Source of the DNA: an uncultured Bacteroidota bacterium
Lineage (GTDB): Bacteria > Bacteroidota > Bacteroidia > Flavobacteriales > Flavobacteriaceae
DNA: 64,000 nucleotides
NCBI GenBank assembly: GCA_902557655.1
Contig: CACEAZ010000006.1
Span: forward strand, 1 to 64,000
Direction of reading: 5' to 3'
How positions within the stretch are numbered: the first letter of the stretch is position 1; each line of letters opens with the position of its first letter. The translations under genes and the position numbers were made by a program. The notes beneath the pieces are model-generated. The model had not been told where the DNA came from. It made no database searches and was given only the letters and a program-made list of their open reading frames with translations. Below, in pieces: positions 30,869 to 41,163 of the stretch.

Positions 30869-32356
30869 TTTTTTGATTTTATAATTTTTAATAAAATTAT
30901 TTACTTTTTTAATTTCAACGTACATTATCTTATCATTTGAAATTTTAGAAGAAACAACCCTTAGTTTTTTTAAAAATTCACTGATTATTTTAGAGGATTT
31001 AATAATATTAAAGTCTTTAGCTTGTGCTGCAGAAATCAATTCAACAGCTAGAATATCATAAAGATTGGAACATATTTCTCTTAATTGATTTGCTCCGTTA
31101 GCACCCATACTTACGTGATCCTCTTGTCCGTTTGAGGAAGTAATCGAATCTATGCTTGAAGGAGTTGAAAGTTGTTTATTAGCACTAACCAAACTTGCTG
31201 CAGTATATTGAATAATCATAAGACCGGAATTTAACCCCGGATTCTTTGTTAAAAAAGAAGGTAAGTTTCTTTTACCTGACATTAGATTAAAAGTTCTTCG
31301 TTCAGAAATATTTCCTAATTCTGAAAGAGAAATTTTTAAAAAATCAATTATTAATGCCAAAGGTTGTCCGTGAAAATTACCACCTGAAATTATTTTATTT
31401 TCATTTGGAAAGATTAATGGGTTATCAGTTACAGAGTTTACTTCTATTTCAATAACCTTAGAGCAGTAATTTATTGAATCTAATGTTGCTCCATGAACTT
31501 GTGGAATACATCTAAACGAATAAGGATCCTGAACATCTTCTTTAGAGATTGAACCTATACTGCTACCTTTCAAAAAGCTTAAAACTCTCTTTGATACATC
31601 AATTTGGCCTTTTTGTGGTCTAATCTGCGAGATAAGTTTATCAAAGGGCGACAGATCGCAATTAAATGCCTCTAATGATATGCAAGAAATTTTATCTGCT
31701 AAATAAGAAATTCTGTATGCATCAAACAATGAATATAATAAAGAAGATAGCATAAACTGTGTTCCGTTAATTAATGCTAAGCCTTCTTTTGAACCAAGAC
31801 TTATTTTTTTTAGAGAGTATTTCTTAAGAACTTTTTTGGAATTAATAATTTTCCCTTTATATTCAACCTCGCCTTCCCCTATTATTGGCAATGACATATG
31901 AGATAAAGGGGATAGATCCCCGGAAGCACCCAATGAACCATACTTATATACCACAGGAAATATATTGTTATTGTAAAAAAATAATAATCTTTCAACAGTT
32001 TCTAATTTGATTCCACTAAAACCTTTAGATAATGAAATTATTTTTAGTAACATCATCAGCTTAACAATGTTAGACTCTACTTTTTCACCTGTTCCACAAG
32101 CGTGTGACCTAAGTAAATTAATTTGCAGAATTTCTAAATTATCATTATCTATTTTTACATTATGAAGATCTCCAAAACCTGTATTTACTCCATAAAATGG
32201 TTTGTTTTCATCTCTAATTTTTTTCTCTAAAAAAGACCTCGACTTGTTAATATTTGAAATAACCGTTTTTGATAGAGATAGTTTTTTATCCTTAAAAACT
32301 ATATCATATATTTCATCTATTGAAATATTTTTATTTTTTATTGTGTAGTTGGTCAT
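30857..32356 (-). CDS. hutH: Histidine ammonia-lyase
   Basis: MIO motif GSLGASGDLSPLSH; selectivity Ser-His in LLRSHACGTGE; FHGQPLALIIDF. Confidence 0.9.
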   Translation of the reverse strand: MTNYTIKNKNISIDEIYDIVFKDKKLSLSKTVISNINKSRSFLEKKIRDENKPFYGVNTGFGDLHNVKIDNDNLEILQINLLRSHACGTGEKVESNIVKLMMLLKIISLSKGFSGIKLETVERLLFFYNNNIFPVVYKYGSLGASGDLSPLSHMSLPIIGEGEVEYKGKIINSKKVLKKYSLKKISLGSKEGLALINGTQFMLSSLLYSLFDAYRISYLADKISCISLEAFNCDLSPFDKLISQIRPQKGQIDVSKRVLSFLKGSSIGSISKEDVQDPYSFRCIPQVHGATLDSINYCSKVIEIEVNSVTDNPLIFPNENKIISGGNFHGQPLALIIDFLKISLSELGNISERRTFNLMSGKRNLPSFLTKNPGLNSGLMIIQYTAASLVSANKQLSTPSSIDSITSSNGQEDHVSMGANGANQLREICSNLYDILAVELISAAQAKDFNIIKSSKIISEFLKKLRVVSSKISNDKIMYVEIKKVNNFIKNYKIKKLFL

Positions 32357-32430
32357 TAAAAATATATTATGAACTAAAAATAGTTAAATTTGTTTCACAC
32401 TAAAAATTAATTCTCTAAAACATAGTAATT

Positions 32431-33495
32431 GTGATGAAGAAAACCGCATTGTATGAAAAGCATTTAGAATTAAATGCTAAAATGATTGATTTTGCTGGAT
32501 ACCTGATGCCAGTACAATATGAAGGTGTTGTTGCAGAACATATTTCTGTAAAGAAAGATGTGGGTGTATTTGATGTGTCTCATATGGGGGAATTTTATAT
32601 TCATGGAGACAAAGCTGAAGAGTTTCTACAAAGTGTTCTTAGTAATGATATTAGTATTCTAAAAAATGGCCAAGCACAGTACAACTGTATTCCAAACGAG
32701 TCTGGAGGTATTGTTGATGATTTAATTCTCTATAAATTTGAAACCAACAGATATATGCTTGTTGTTAATGCTTCAAATATCAATAAAGACTGGGAGTTTT
32801 TAGCAAATAAAAATGTATTTGGTGTCCAAATGATTAATGTTTCAGATGATTACTCCCTCATTTCTGTTCAAGGGCCCAAATCAAAAAATGTTTTACAATC
32901 AATATTTGATTTTGATTTAGAAAGTGTTGGTTATTATCATTTTGTTTTTTTAGACGGTCTTATTATCTCTAACACAGGATATACTGGATGTGGAGGTTTT
33001 GAAATATATTGTAAAAATGAATTTGCATCAGATTTATGGGATAAAATTTTTAAGGCAGGAAAAGATTATAAAATCAAACCTATTGGATTAGCGGCTAGAG
33101 ATACATTGAGATTAGAGATGGGTTTTTGTCTCTATGGAAACGATATTAACGATAATACATCCCCTATTGAAGCAGGATTGTCATGGATAACCAAAACCAA
33201 TAAAATATTTACCTCCTCCAATATATTTAAAAATCAAAAAGAAAAAGGAGTTAATAAAAAATTAATCGGTTTCAAGATGCTTGAAAAATCCATTCCAAGA
33301 AAAGATTATGAAATTTTAAATTCAGATCATAAAATAATAGGGATAGTTACTTCTGGAACCATGTCACCTTCATTAAACTTTGGAATAGGTCTTGGTTATG
33401 TTAAAAGTGGCTTTGAAGAAATTGATACCGAGATTTTTATAAAAATTAGAAAGAATATAAAAAAAGCTATAATAGTTAAAACTCCATTCAAATAA
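32431..33495 (+). CDS. gcvT: Glycine cleavage system T protein (aminomethyltransferase)
   Basis: HISVKKDVGVFDVSHMGEF, NTGYTGCGGFEIY, GLAARDTLRLEMGFCLYGNDI; GTG 32431 or ATG 32434 start. Confidence 0.95.
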   Translation: MMKKTALYEKHLELNAKMIDFAGYLMPVQYEGVVAEHISVKKDVGVFDVSHMGEFYIHGDKAEEFLQSVLSNDISILKNGQAQYNCIPNESGGIVDDLILYKFETNRYMLVVNASNINKDWEFLANKNVFGVQMINVSDDYSLISVQGPKSKNVLQSIFDFDLESVGYYHFVFLDGLIISNTGYTGCGGFEIYCKNEFASDLWDKIFKAGKDYKIKPIGLAARDTLRLEMGFCLYGNDINDNTSPIEAGLSWITKTNKIFTSSNIFKNQKEKGVNKKLIGFKMLEKSIPRKDYEILNSDHKIIGIVTSGTMSPSLNFGIGLGYVKSGFEEIDTEIFIKIRKNIKKAIIVKTPFK

Positions 33496-33497
33496 TT

Positions 33498-34205
33498 ATG
33501 GGACGAGCATTTGAATTTAGAAAGGCTAGAAAAATGAAACGATGGTCTGCCATGAGTAAGGCATTCACGAGAATTGGTAAAGATATAGTTATGGCTGTTA
33601 AGGATGGTGGTCCTGACCCCGACTCAAATTCAAAATTGCGTGCAGTAATTCAAAATGCCAAGTCTGTTAATATGCCCAAAGATAATGTTGAGCGTGCAAT
33701 TAAAAGAGCATCTGACAAATCACTTGGGGAATATAAAGAAGTTTTATTTGAAGGATATGCTCCACATGGTGTTGCTGTATTGGTTGAAACAGCAACAGAT
33801 AATAATACACGAACAGTTGCAAATATTAGAAGTTATTTTAACAAACACAATGGAAATTTAGGCACTTCAGGATCGGTATCTTTTATGTTTGATCATACAT
33901 GTAGCTTTAAAATAAATAAACTAAATATAGACATTGAAGAATTAGAATTAGAATTAATTGATTACGGAGCTGAGGAATTATTCACTGATGATGAGTCGAT
34001 TTTAATTTATGCGTCGTTTGATTGTTTTGGAGAAATGCAAAAAATACTTGAGGAGTTAAATCATGAAATAATTTCATCCAGTTTTGATAGAATACCAAAC
34101 AATTTTAAAGAAGTTTCTGAGATTCAAAAGTTAGAAATCGATAAACTACTGGAAAAAATTGAAAATGATGATGACGTTCAAAATGTATTTCACAATATGA
34201 AATAG
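33498..34205 (+). CDS. YebC/PmpR-family probable transcriptional regulator
   Basis: MGRAFEFRKARKMKRWSAMSKAFTRIGKDIVMAVK, DNTRTVANIRSYFNKHNGNLG. Confidence 0.95.
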   Translation: MGRAFEFRKARKMKRWSAMSKAFTRIGKDIVMAVKDGGPDPDSNSKLRAVIQNAKSVNMPKDNVERAIKRASDKSLGEYKEVLFEGYAPHGVAVLVETATDNNTRTVANIRSYFNKHNGNLGTSGSVSFMFDHTCSFKINKLNIDIEELELELIDYGAEELFTDDESILIYASFDCFGEMQKILEELNHEIISSSFDRIPNNFKEVSEIQKLEIDKLLEKIENDDDVQNVFHNMK

Positions 34206-34206
34206 C

Positions 34207-34770
34207 CTAGTCTACCCGAAAGCTATTTTTTTCAACTTTACCTACTACCCCACTAAAAAATCCTTCTATGTATTCAAAGTCCTTCTTAATATCTTCACTT
34301 GGGTAAAAGGGGTCAGAAATAAAACTTTTTTTGTTTTTATAGTCCATAGTAATCATTATGATCGGGACTTCTGCAGTTTTAGCTATATAATAAAAACCTG
34401 TTTTAAATTTTTCAACACTAGCTCTAGTTCCTTCTGGAGATAAGGATATTCTAAACTCTTTCTTTGTATCAAATAGGTTTGCAATGTACTGAACAAGATT
34501 GTTTTTTGAAGATCTGTTAACAGGAATTCCGCCATAATATTTTAAAAAAAGAGAGGTCGGAAAAACAAATAACTCTTCTTTCGCTAAAAAATTTGACTTA
34601 AACCCAATTGCACCCTTTACGAATAAACCTAAAAAAAGATCAAACCAATGTGTATGGGGAGCAGATATTAATACTGCCTTTTGAACCTTTTCCTTTGAAA
34701 GGTTTTTATTACCCGTAATCTTCCAACCTAATAGATAGATCAATATTAATTTAGATAGAGCCTTTTTCAT
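34207..34770 (-). CDS. 1-acyl-sn-glycerol-3-phosphate acyltransferase-like (PlsC domain)
   Basis: SAPHTHWFDLFLGL (HX4D), GGIPVNRSSKN, LSPEGTRA. Confidence 0.85.
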   Translation of the reverse strand: MKKALSKLILIYLLGWKITGNKNLSKEKVQKAVLISAPHTHWFDLFLGLFVKGAIGFKSNFLAKEELFVFPTSLFLKYYGGIPVNRSSKNNLVQYIANLFDTKKEFRISLSPEGTRASVEKFKTGFYYIAKTAEVPIIMITMDYKNKKSFISDPFYPSEDIKKDFEYIEGFFSGVVGKVEKNSFRVD

Positions 34771-35491
34771 TTATCATTTTTCTTGCCATTTCTAAATCTT
34801 CTAATGTATCAATACCGATAAATTTTTCGTCAGATTCAATCATTTTTATAGCTATCCCGTTTTCAACCATACGAAGTGCTTCAATCTTTTCTGCAGTTTC
34901 CAAGTCTCCAATTTTTAAACTTGAAAATTTTGTTAAAAAACTTTTTCTAAAAGCATAAACACCAACATGCTTGAAGTAATTTATCGAAGAATCATTTCTT
35001 TTAAATGGAATTATACTTCTAGAAAAATATATTGCATTTTGATTTTCGTCTGTTATTACTTTGACATTATTGGGATTTTCTACATCATAATTACTTTTAA
35101 ACCTTGACATTACAGAAACAACATTTATTGATTTCTCATTATCCTCAAGGAATTTATCTATAATTAATTTTAATGTTTTTGAATTTATAAAGGGTTCGTC
35201 ACCTTGAATATTGATAATAATTTCTGAATTAATTTCATCAGAAACATCCGCTATCCTATCCGTACCAGTTTCATATTCCTTGTTTTTAAATATGTAATTA
35301 ACATCATTTTTATTTAATTCTTCTTTAATTAGTTTACTATTAGTAACTACGATTACATCATTAAATAAATTTGATTTCAACGCAGACTCATAAGTCCTAA
35401 TTATTAGAGATTTACCGCAAATATCCATTAGTAATTTATTGGGAAGCCTACTTGAATCAAGTCTTGCCGGAATAACTGCTGTTATATTCAT
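34751..35491 (-). CDS. kdsB: 3-deoxy-manno-octulosonate cytidylyltransferase
   Basis: VIPARLDSSRLPNKLL, INIQGDEPFI, KHVGVYAFRK. Confidence 0.94.
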   Translation of the reverse strand: MNITAVIPARLDSSRLPNKLLMDICGKSLIIRTYESALKSNLFNDVIVVTNSKLIKEELNKNDVNYIFKNKEYETGTDRIADVSDEINSEIIINIQGDEPFINSKTLKLIIDKFLEDNEKSINVVSVMSRFKSNYDVENPNNVKVITDENQNAIYFSRSIIPFKRNDSSINYFKHVGVYAFRKSFLTKFSSLKIGDLETAEKIEALRMVENGIAIKMIESDEKFIGIDTLEDLEMARKMINEKGSI

Positions 35492-35515
35492 AAATTAAAT
35501 GTAGGGGGTTAATTT

Positions 35516-36937
35516 TTATAAATCAAAAAATTCTTTATTAAATCCTATTAAATGTAATTTATTTTTTGCCCTAGTCATTGCTGTATATAACCATCTGAAA
35601 AAATCCTCATCCATTCCATTTGGCAAATAAGGAAATTCTAAAAAAATTGAATCCCATTGACCACCTTGGGACTTATGACATGTAAACGAATATGCAAATT
35701 TAACCTGTAAAGCATTAAAGTACTTATTTTTTTTAACACTTAAATGTCTTTTATATTTTGTTTTTATATCCATATAATCTTTGAGTATTTCCTGATATAA
35801 GTTGGTGGTTTCTGAATATTCTAAAGAAGAGGTATTGATATCTAATGTATCTAGAATTAATACTGTTTCAAACGACTTTATTTTTGGATAGTCAACCATT
35901 GTTATTTTAACCTCAGCAAAACGATATCCATACAATTTCTTGATACTGTAAATTTCTTCAATTTTAATGATATCTCCATTTGCAATAAAACCTAAATCCC
36001 TTTTATTATTTAACCAATGATAATTGTTTTTTACTACCATTAATAGATCTCCAACGGTAATTATATTTTCGTTCATTAGAATTATTTCCCTGATGTTTTT
36101 ATTGTAGACATTAGCTCTTTTATTTGATCTTACTATAACTGCTGTCTCATCTATTCCAAATGAATTATATGAGTCATTAAGTAAATTCATTAGATCTTCT
36201 CCATCCTCTACTCTAATAAGATCTTTAAATCCTGAGATTTTAAAATTTATATTATCAAATAGATTTGATTCAATTTTATTTCTAATTGATGTAGCGTAAG
36301 AAAGAATCCCGGAATTTAAATCTTGTCTTACTACATCTGTAAGCTCCACAGATTCTATCTTTTTATCATACTCTTTTTCAAGGTATTCATCATTTAGGGA
36401 GTATGAAATGTTAGATTTTATTGGGGGTAATTGTGCGGAATCTCCAACAATCAAAAGCTTACACTTAAATCCGGAATAAACATATTGAATAATATTATCT
36501 AAAAGAGACTGGGAAAAAAGACCAATCCCCTCAGATCTATTAGTTCCAATCATGGAGGCTTCGTCAACAATAAATAAAGTGTTTTTATGTTTATTAACCT
36601 TTAATGAAAAGTCAAGGTTGCCGGAAAAATTACTTTTCGCGTAAAATATTTCTTTGTGAATTGTAAATGCTTCCTTTTCACAATATCCAGAAAGAACTTT
36701 TGCAGATCTTCCTGTTGGGGCAAGTAATATTACAGATTTTTTAATTTTCCATAAGTTTTTTACAACATTCGATATTATAAATGTTTTTCCCGTTCCAGCA
36801 TAACCTCTTAAAACAAAAATTGATTCATTTTTTTTATTAGAAATAAACAAACATATTTCCTTTACAGCTTTTTCTTGATTACTGTTTAAAGTGTTGGAGG
36901 GAGTATTAATAATGATTGAGCTTAGAGATTCCTCCAT
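35516..36937 (-). CDS. RecD-like ATP-dependent helicase / AAA ATPase
   Basis: LRGYAGTGKTFI Walker A, FIVDEASMIG, GDSAQLPPI, FAYSFTCHKSQGGQWDSIFLE, WLYTAMTRAKNKLHLIG. Confidence 0.88.
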   Translation of the reverse strand: MEESLSSIIINTPSNTLNSNQEKAVKEICLFISNKKNESIFVLRGYAGTGKTFIISNVVKNLWKIKKSVILLAPTGRSAKVLSGYCEKEAFTIHKEIFYAKSNFSGNLDFSLKVNKHKNTLFIVDEASMIGTNRSEGIGLFSQSLLDNIIQYVYSGFKCKLLIVGDSAQLPPIKSNISYSLNDEYLEKEYDKKIESVELTDVVRQDLNSGILSYATSIRNKIESNLFDNINFKISGFKDLIRVEDGEDLMNLLNDSYNSFGIDETAVIVRSNKRANVYNKNIREIILMNENIITVGDLLMVVKNNYHWLNNKRDLGFIANGDIIKIEEIYSIKKLYGYRFAEVKITMVDYPKIKSFETVLILDTLDINTSSLEYSETTNLYQEILKDYMDIKTKYKRHLSVKKNKYFNALQVKFAYSFTCHKSQGGQWDSIFLEFPYLPNGMDEDFFRWLYTAMTRAKNKLHLIGFNKEFFDL

Positions 36938-37043
36938 TTAACCTAAAATAATTGAATATCAAATATATAAATGTTTTTGTTCTCATAGATTTTTACAAAT
37001 AAAAAAAAATTGTAGTTTTGCTTATCTTACAATTAAAATTTCC

Positions 37044-37784
37044 ATGATGATGAAAATTCTTCTTTTTCTTTCTATTCCAATAGCAATAGGAATTGTTATT
37101 TATATTAGAACATATATGCAAGATAAACACAAACCCTATGTTTTGGGAGTATTATGGTTTTTTATATTGATTTTTAGTTTTTTGTTGTTTTCATCGATTA
37201 ATAGTGAAATTAAATTTGATCAGATTAAAAACGACAGATATCAGTTAGTAATAAAAAATCTAAAAGATATAAGAGATTCTCAGTTAGCTCACAGAAATGT
37301 TAAGGGAATATTTCAAAATAACTGGGACAGTCTTGTAAAGTTCGTTGAAGTTGACTCTTTTACAATAACTCAAAGAAGAGATTCTAGTGTTCTGGACAAA
37401 GAAATGACTAAAAGATACGGAGGCGTTAAAACTTATAAAGACATCGTAATTGTTGACACTTTAGGATTTGTTTCAGTTAAGGATTCATTATTTGGTTTTG
37501 ACAATAGGTATGAAAACATGATGTTTGTTCCATTTTCAGAAGATAAGGATACAAAATTTGACTTAAATGCTGGCTTTTTAAATCAAAATGGTATTAATAT
37601 TCCTGTTTTTGAAGCTAAAGTAAAAAAGAAAGTAATATTATATGATCAAGCGATAAATCTTGTACTAAAAGAAAATCAAGTTCAATCAGTTGACGGGGTT
37701 AATGGTTCCTTTTTGAAGATTGGATCCATGAAGGAGGTTAATACTAATGGAAATTGGCCAAAAAACTACTCTAAAGACAAATAA
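37044..37784 (+). CDS. Conserved membrane-anchored protein, unknown function
   Basis: Two N-terminal TM helices then soluble domain; adjacent to DUF3822-like gene. Confidence 0.65.
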   Translation: MMMKILLFLSIPIAIGIVIYIRTYMQDKHKPYVLGVLWFFILIFSFLLFSSINSEIKFDQIKNDRYQLVIKNLKDIRDSQLAHRNVKGIFQNNWDSLVKFVEVDSFTITQRRDSSVLDKEMTKRYGGVKTYKDIVIVDTLGFVSVKDSLFGFDNRYENMMFVPFSEDKDTKFDLNAGFLNQNGINIPVFEAKVKKKVILYDQAINLVLKENQVQSVDGVNGSFLKIGSMKEVNTNGNWPKNYSKDK

Positions 37785-37807
37785 ACCCCAATTTTAATTT
37801 TAACAAT

Positions 37808-38578
37808 ATGCTTACCATTCACATTAATGATAACTGGTTAGTATTTTGTATGTTTTCAGAAAATAAATTAATTGAATTAAATAAGATTAATTTTTTAGAA
37901 AAAAAATCACCCACCTTTTTATTAAAAAGTATCAAAAAGTATTTTAAAAATTCTTCGGAAAAATTGTCTGTTTTGGAAAATGTTAAATTGGTATACTACA
38001 ATACAAATTCTACATTAGTTCCAACAGACCTTTTTGATGAAAAAAACTCACTTAATTTCTTAAAATTTAATGCAAAAATTCAAGTTGATGATTTTACAGC
38101 TAATGATTCACTAATCGATAATGAAATTAAAAACATTTATGTACCATATGTTAATATAAATAATTACATATTTGAAAAATTTAATTCCTTTGAATACCAT
38201 CACTACTCTACAATATTAATTGAAGAACTTAAGAAGAGACTTAACAGTAACTTTAGTAATGCAGTGTTTTTAAATATAGGAGATAAAAATATCGATATTA
38301 CTCATTTTAATAAAGGTAAGATTATATTTTATAACTCCTTCGAATTTTCGAATAACGAGGATGTTTTATATTATCTTCTTTACTGTTTAAATGAACTAAA
38401 TTTAGACACAAAAAAAATATTAGTTTCATGTATGGGGCAAATAACAATTGAATCCGCTTTGTATGAGCTTTTATACACATATATACAAAATATAGAAATT
38501 TTGGATTTTGAGTTGAGCGATAATGATCAATACAATAAAATACTGAACTCAAACATTTTATTAAATCTCTATAAATGA
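37808..38578 (+). CDS. DUF3822-like protein
   Basis: N-terminal LTIHINDNWLVFCMF, NAVFLNIGDKNIDITHFNKGKIIFYNSFEF, location directly before rsmD. Confidence 0.65.
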   Translation: MLTIHINDNWLVFCMFSENKLIELNKINFLEKKSPTFLLKSIKKYFKNSSEKLSVLENVKLVYYNTNSTLVPTDLFDEKNSLNFLKFNAKIQVDDFTANDSLIDNEIKNIYVPYVNINNYIFEKFNSFEYHHYSTILIEELKKRLNSNFSNAVFLNIGDKNIDITHFNKGKIIFYNSFEFSNNEDVLYYLLYCLNELNLDTKKILVSCMGQITIESALYELLYTYIQNIEILDFELSDNDQYNKILNSNILLNLYK

Positions 38579-39120
38579 GAATTATTTCAGGAGAATTTGG
38601 TGGATTAAGAATAAATATTCCTAAAAACTTACCCATTCGCCCAACTACTGACATGGCTAAGGAGGGGGTTTTTAATACTTTAAATAACTTAATCAATTTA
38701 GAATCGACAAATGTATTGGATTTATTTTCAGGTTCAGGATCATTAGGTTTAGAATGTTACTCAAGAGGCTCTAAAAATATCACTTTTGTTGAAAAGAATA
38801 AAAAGTGCATCAAGCAACTATACAGCACAACTAAATCTCTTAATATTCGTGCTGAAATAATTTTAAATGATGTTTTTAAATACATCAGAAAAACATCCAA
38901 GAAGTTTGATTTAGTTTTTGCCGATCCACCATATGATTTTAGTGAACAAGATTATCTTTTATTGATTAAAGAGATTCAAAAAAATATTTTAAGAAATCAA
39001 GAAAGTATTTTGGTGTTAGAACATTTTAAAAAGAAAACATTTAGGGAAATTCAAGGGTTTATGTTTTTAAAAAATTACGGAGATTGTTCATTTAGTTTTA
39101 TAAATCAAAAAAGCGGGTAA
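38575..39120 (+). CDS. rsmD: 16S rRNA (guanine(966)-N(2))-methyltransferase
   Basis: MRIISGEFGGLRI, RPTTDMAKEGVFNTL, VLDLFSGSGSLGLE, VFADPPYDF. Confidence 0.94.
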   Translation: MRIISGEFGGLRINIPKNLPIRPTTDMAKEGVFNTLNNLINLESTNVLDLFSGSGSLGLECYSRGSKNITFVEKNKKCIKQLYSTTKSLNIRAEIILNDVFKYIRKTSKKFDLVFADPPYDFSEQDYLLLIKEIQKNILRNQESILVLEHFKKKTFREIQGFMFLKNYGDCSFSFINQKSG

Positions 39121-39131
39121 AACCCGCTTTT
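39109..39131. terminator. Bidirectional intrinsic terminator shared by rsmD (+) and rnpB (-)
   Basis: AAAAGCGGGT-AAA-ACCCGCTTTT 10-bp stem; minus side runs into TTTTTTG; contains rsmD stop codon (39118-39120). Confidence 0.85.
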
Positions 39132-39421
39132 AAGTGAATCTATAAGCCGAATTCTGTACTCATTAAGAGTTCTTGTCATTTATCTTGATATATGATTGCT
39201 CATATATTCTAGCTGCCTACCCTCCAACATTGAACGTACAATTCTCAAAAGCTGGTTTACATGGCATTTCACCACACAGAGTTTACCCGATTTCACTACA
39301 GCATTACCTGTACATTCTTTCTGTTGCACTTTTCCTAACCTTTCGGCCGATGGCTGTTAGCCACTGTGTTGTACTATGGTGTTCGGACTTTCCTCTATTA
39401 ATAGCGACAAGACGATTCAAT
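39130..39421 (-). ncRNA. rnpB: RNase P RNA
   Basis: Minus strand GAGGAAAGTCCGAAC near the 5' end, GTGAAATGCCATGTAAACC, and 3' ACAGAATTCGGCTTATAG; P1 TGAATC/GATTCA. Confidence 0.93.
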
Positions 39422-39424
39422 TAG

Positions 39425-39432
39425 CAAAAATA
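39425..39432 (-). promoter_or_regulatory. -7 box (TATTTTTG) of rnpB
   Basis: TAnnTTTG on minus strand ending 5 nt before the predicted RNA 5' end; no clear -33 TTG at canonical spacing. Confidence 0.5.
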
Positions 39433-39540
39433 GATAATTGTTAATATAAATCCATAATAATGCAATTTTATTGATTATTTAATCTTATCAATTTCCTATA
39501 TTTATTAATCTATCTATTTAACGACATTTGGTTTTATCAT

Positions 39541-41163
39541 ATGAGTAATTTTATAATTTCTGCAAGAAAATACAGACCTGTAAACTTTGATGATGTAATC
39601 GGTCAAAAGGTAATCACTAATACCTTGAGGGAAGCTATAAAAAACAATAAATTGGCTCAGGCATTATTATTTACGGGTCCAAGAGGTGTCGGTAAAACAA
39701 GTTGTGCGAGAATAGTTGCTAGAGAGCTAAACAATTTTGAGATTAGTGATGATAATTCTTATAATATTTTTGAACTAGATGCTGCATCAAACAATGGTGT
39801 TGAAGGAATACGAAATTTAATTGAACAAACCAGAATTCCTCCACAAACAGGTAAATTTAAAGTTTACATCATTGATGAGGTTCATATGCTGTCATCTGGT
39901 GCTTTTAATGCTTTTTTAAAAACTTTAGAAGAACCACCTGCACATTGTGTATTTATATTGGCTACAACAGAAAAACATAAAATTATTCCAACAATTTTAT
40001 CAAGATGTCAAATTTACAATTTCAAAAGAATAACAAATGAAGGGATTGTAGATCATTTAAAAAACATATGTAAACTTGAAAAAATAAAGTTTGAAGATAA
40101 TGCTCTCATACAAATCGCAAATAAAAGTGATGGAGCTATGAGAGATGCATTGCAATTATTTGACAAAGTTGTTGGGGTTAATAAAGAATTGACTTCCAAA
40201 TTAGTAAGTGAGAACTTGAATACCGTTGATTTTGAAACATATATCAAATTATTTGAATTCATTAACAACAATGACATTCCTAATTTAATTGTTGAAATTA
40301 ATAGTGTTCTAGATAATGGTATTTCAGGAGATATCTTTATTTCAGGCTTATCCTCTTTTTTCAGAGATGTATTAGTTTGTAAAAATAAACTATCGCAAAA
40401 TCTAGTGAATTACGATGAAGCTAATTTTAAGTTACTGTTAGATGTTTCGAGTAAAGTTGATTACAATTATTTAATTGAATACATGAATATTTTGAATGAT
40501 GCTGAAATAAACTTTCAAAAAAGCATAAATCAGAAGCTTTTAATTGAATTAACAATGCTAAAAATCGTCTCATTAGAATATAATGAGGAAAAAAAAAAGT
40601 TTAAATATAAACTAATACCGACATTTCGTTTTCAAGAACAAGTTTTTCTACAAGACAGCAATAATGCTCAAAAGCAAAAGAAGAAAACCCCTCTTGCAAA
40701 TATTAAAATTGAAAATTTTAAAACATCAACTCTTTCTCTAAAAAGTATTCAAAAAAATAAAGAAATTGAATCAGAATCTGAAGTTCAAGATGATCATTTT
40801 GAGGAAAAATTGGTTACAATTGAAGATGTTCTAGAATTATGGGATGAATATATACAGATTCAAGAAGATAAGGGTAGATACAATATCGCCTCTATTCTTC
40901 GAATTTCTACCCCTACTCTAAAGGAAAATCATATTCATTATAAAGTTTCTAATAATACTTCTGCACTTGAAATTGATTTAGAAAAACATCAATTAGTTCA
41001 GTTTTTAAGAAATAGATTAAAAGCTAAAATTGAATTAATACTGACTACTGATAAAACTATTGACAAAAAGCTAACCTACACAAATAAAGACAAATACAAT
41101 CTTTTAAAAGAAAAGAATCCTTTGATTGAGGAATTAAAGAACACCTTTAAATTATCCATTTAA
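39541..41163 (+). CDS. dnaX: DNA polymerase III subunit gamma/tau
   Basis: ARKYRPVNFDDVIGQ, FTGPRGVGKTSCARI, IDEVHMLSSGAFNAFLKTLEEPP. Confidence 0.96.
   Translation: MSNFIISARKYRPVNFDDVIGQKVITNTLREAIKNNKLAQALLFTGPRGVGKTSCARIVARELNNFEISDDNSYNIFELDAASNNGVEGIRNLIEQTRIPPQTGKFKVYIIDEVHMLSSGAFNAFLKTLEEPPAHCVFILATTEKHKIIPTILSRCQIYNFKRITNEGIVDHLKNICKLEKIKFEDNALIQIANKSDGAMRDALQLFDKVVGVNKELTSKLVSENLNTVDFETYIKLFEFINNNDIPNLIVEINSVLDNGISGDIFISGLSSFFRDVLVCKNKLSQNLVNYDEANFKLLLDVSSKVDYNYLIEYMNILNDAEINFQKSINQKLLIELTMLKIVSLEYNEEKKKFKYKLIPTFRFQEQVFLQDSNNAQKQKKKTPLANIKIENFKTSTLSLKSIQKNKEIESESEVQDDHFEEKLVTIEDVLELWDEYIQIQEDKGRYNIASILRISTPTLKENHIHYKVSNNTSALEIDLEKHQLVQFLRNRLKAKIELILTTDKTIDKKLTYTNKDKYNLLKEKNPLIEELKNTFKLSI

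Noticed and set aside
39173-39424. 83-aa + strand ORF in the ORF track
   Set aside because: Lies entirely antisense to RNase P RNA; an open-frame artefact.
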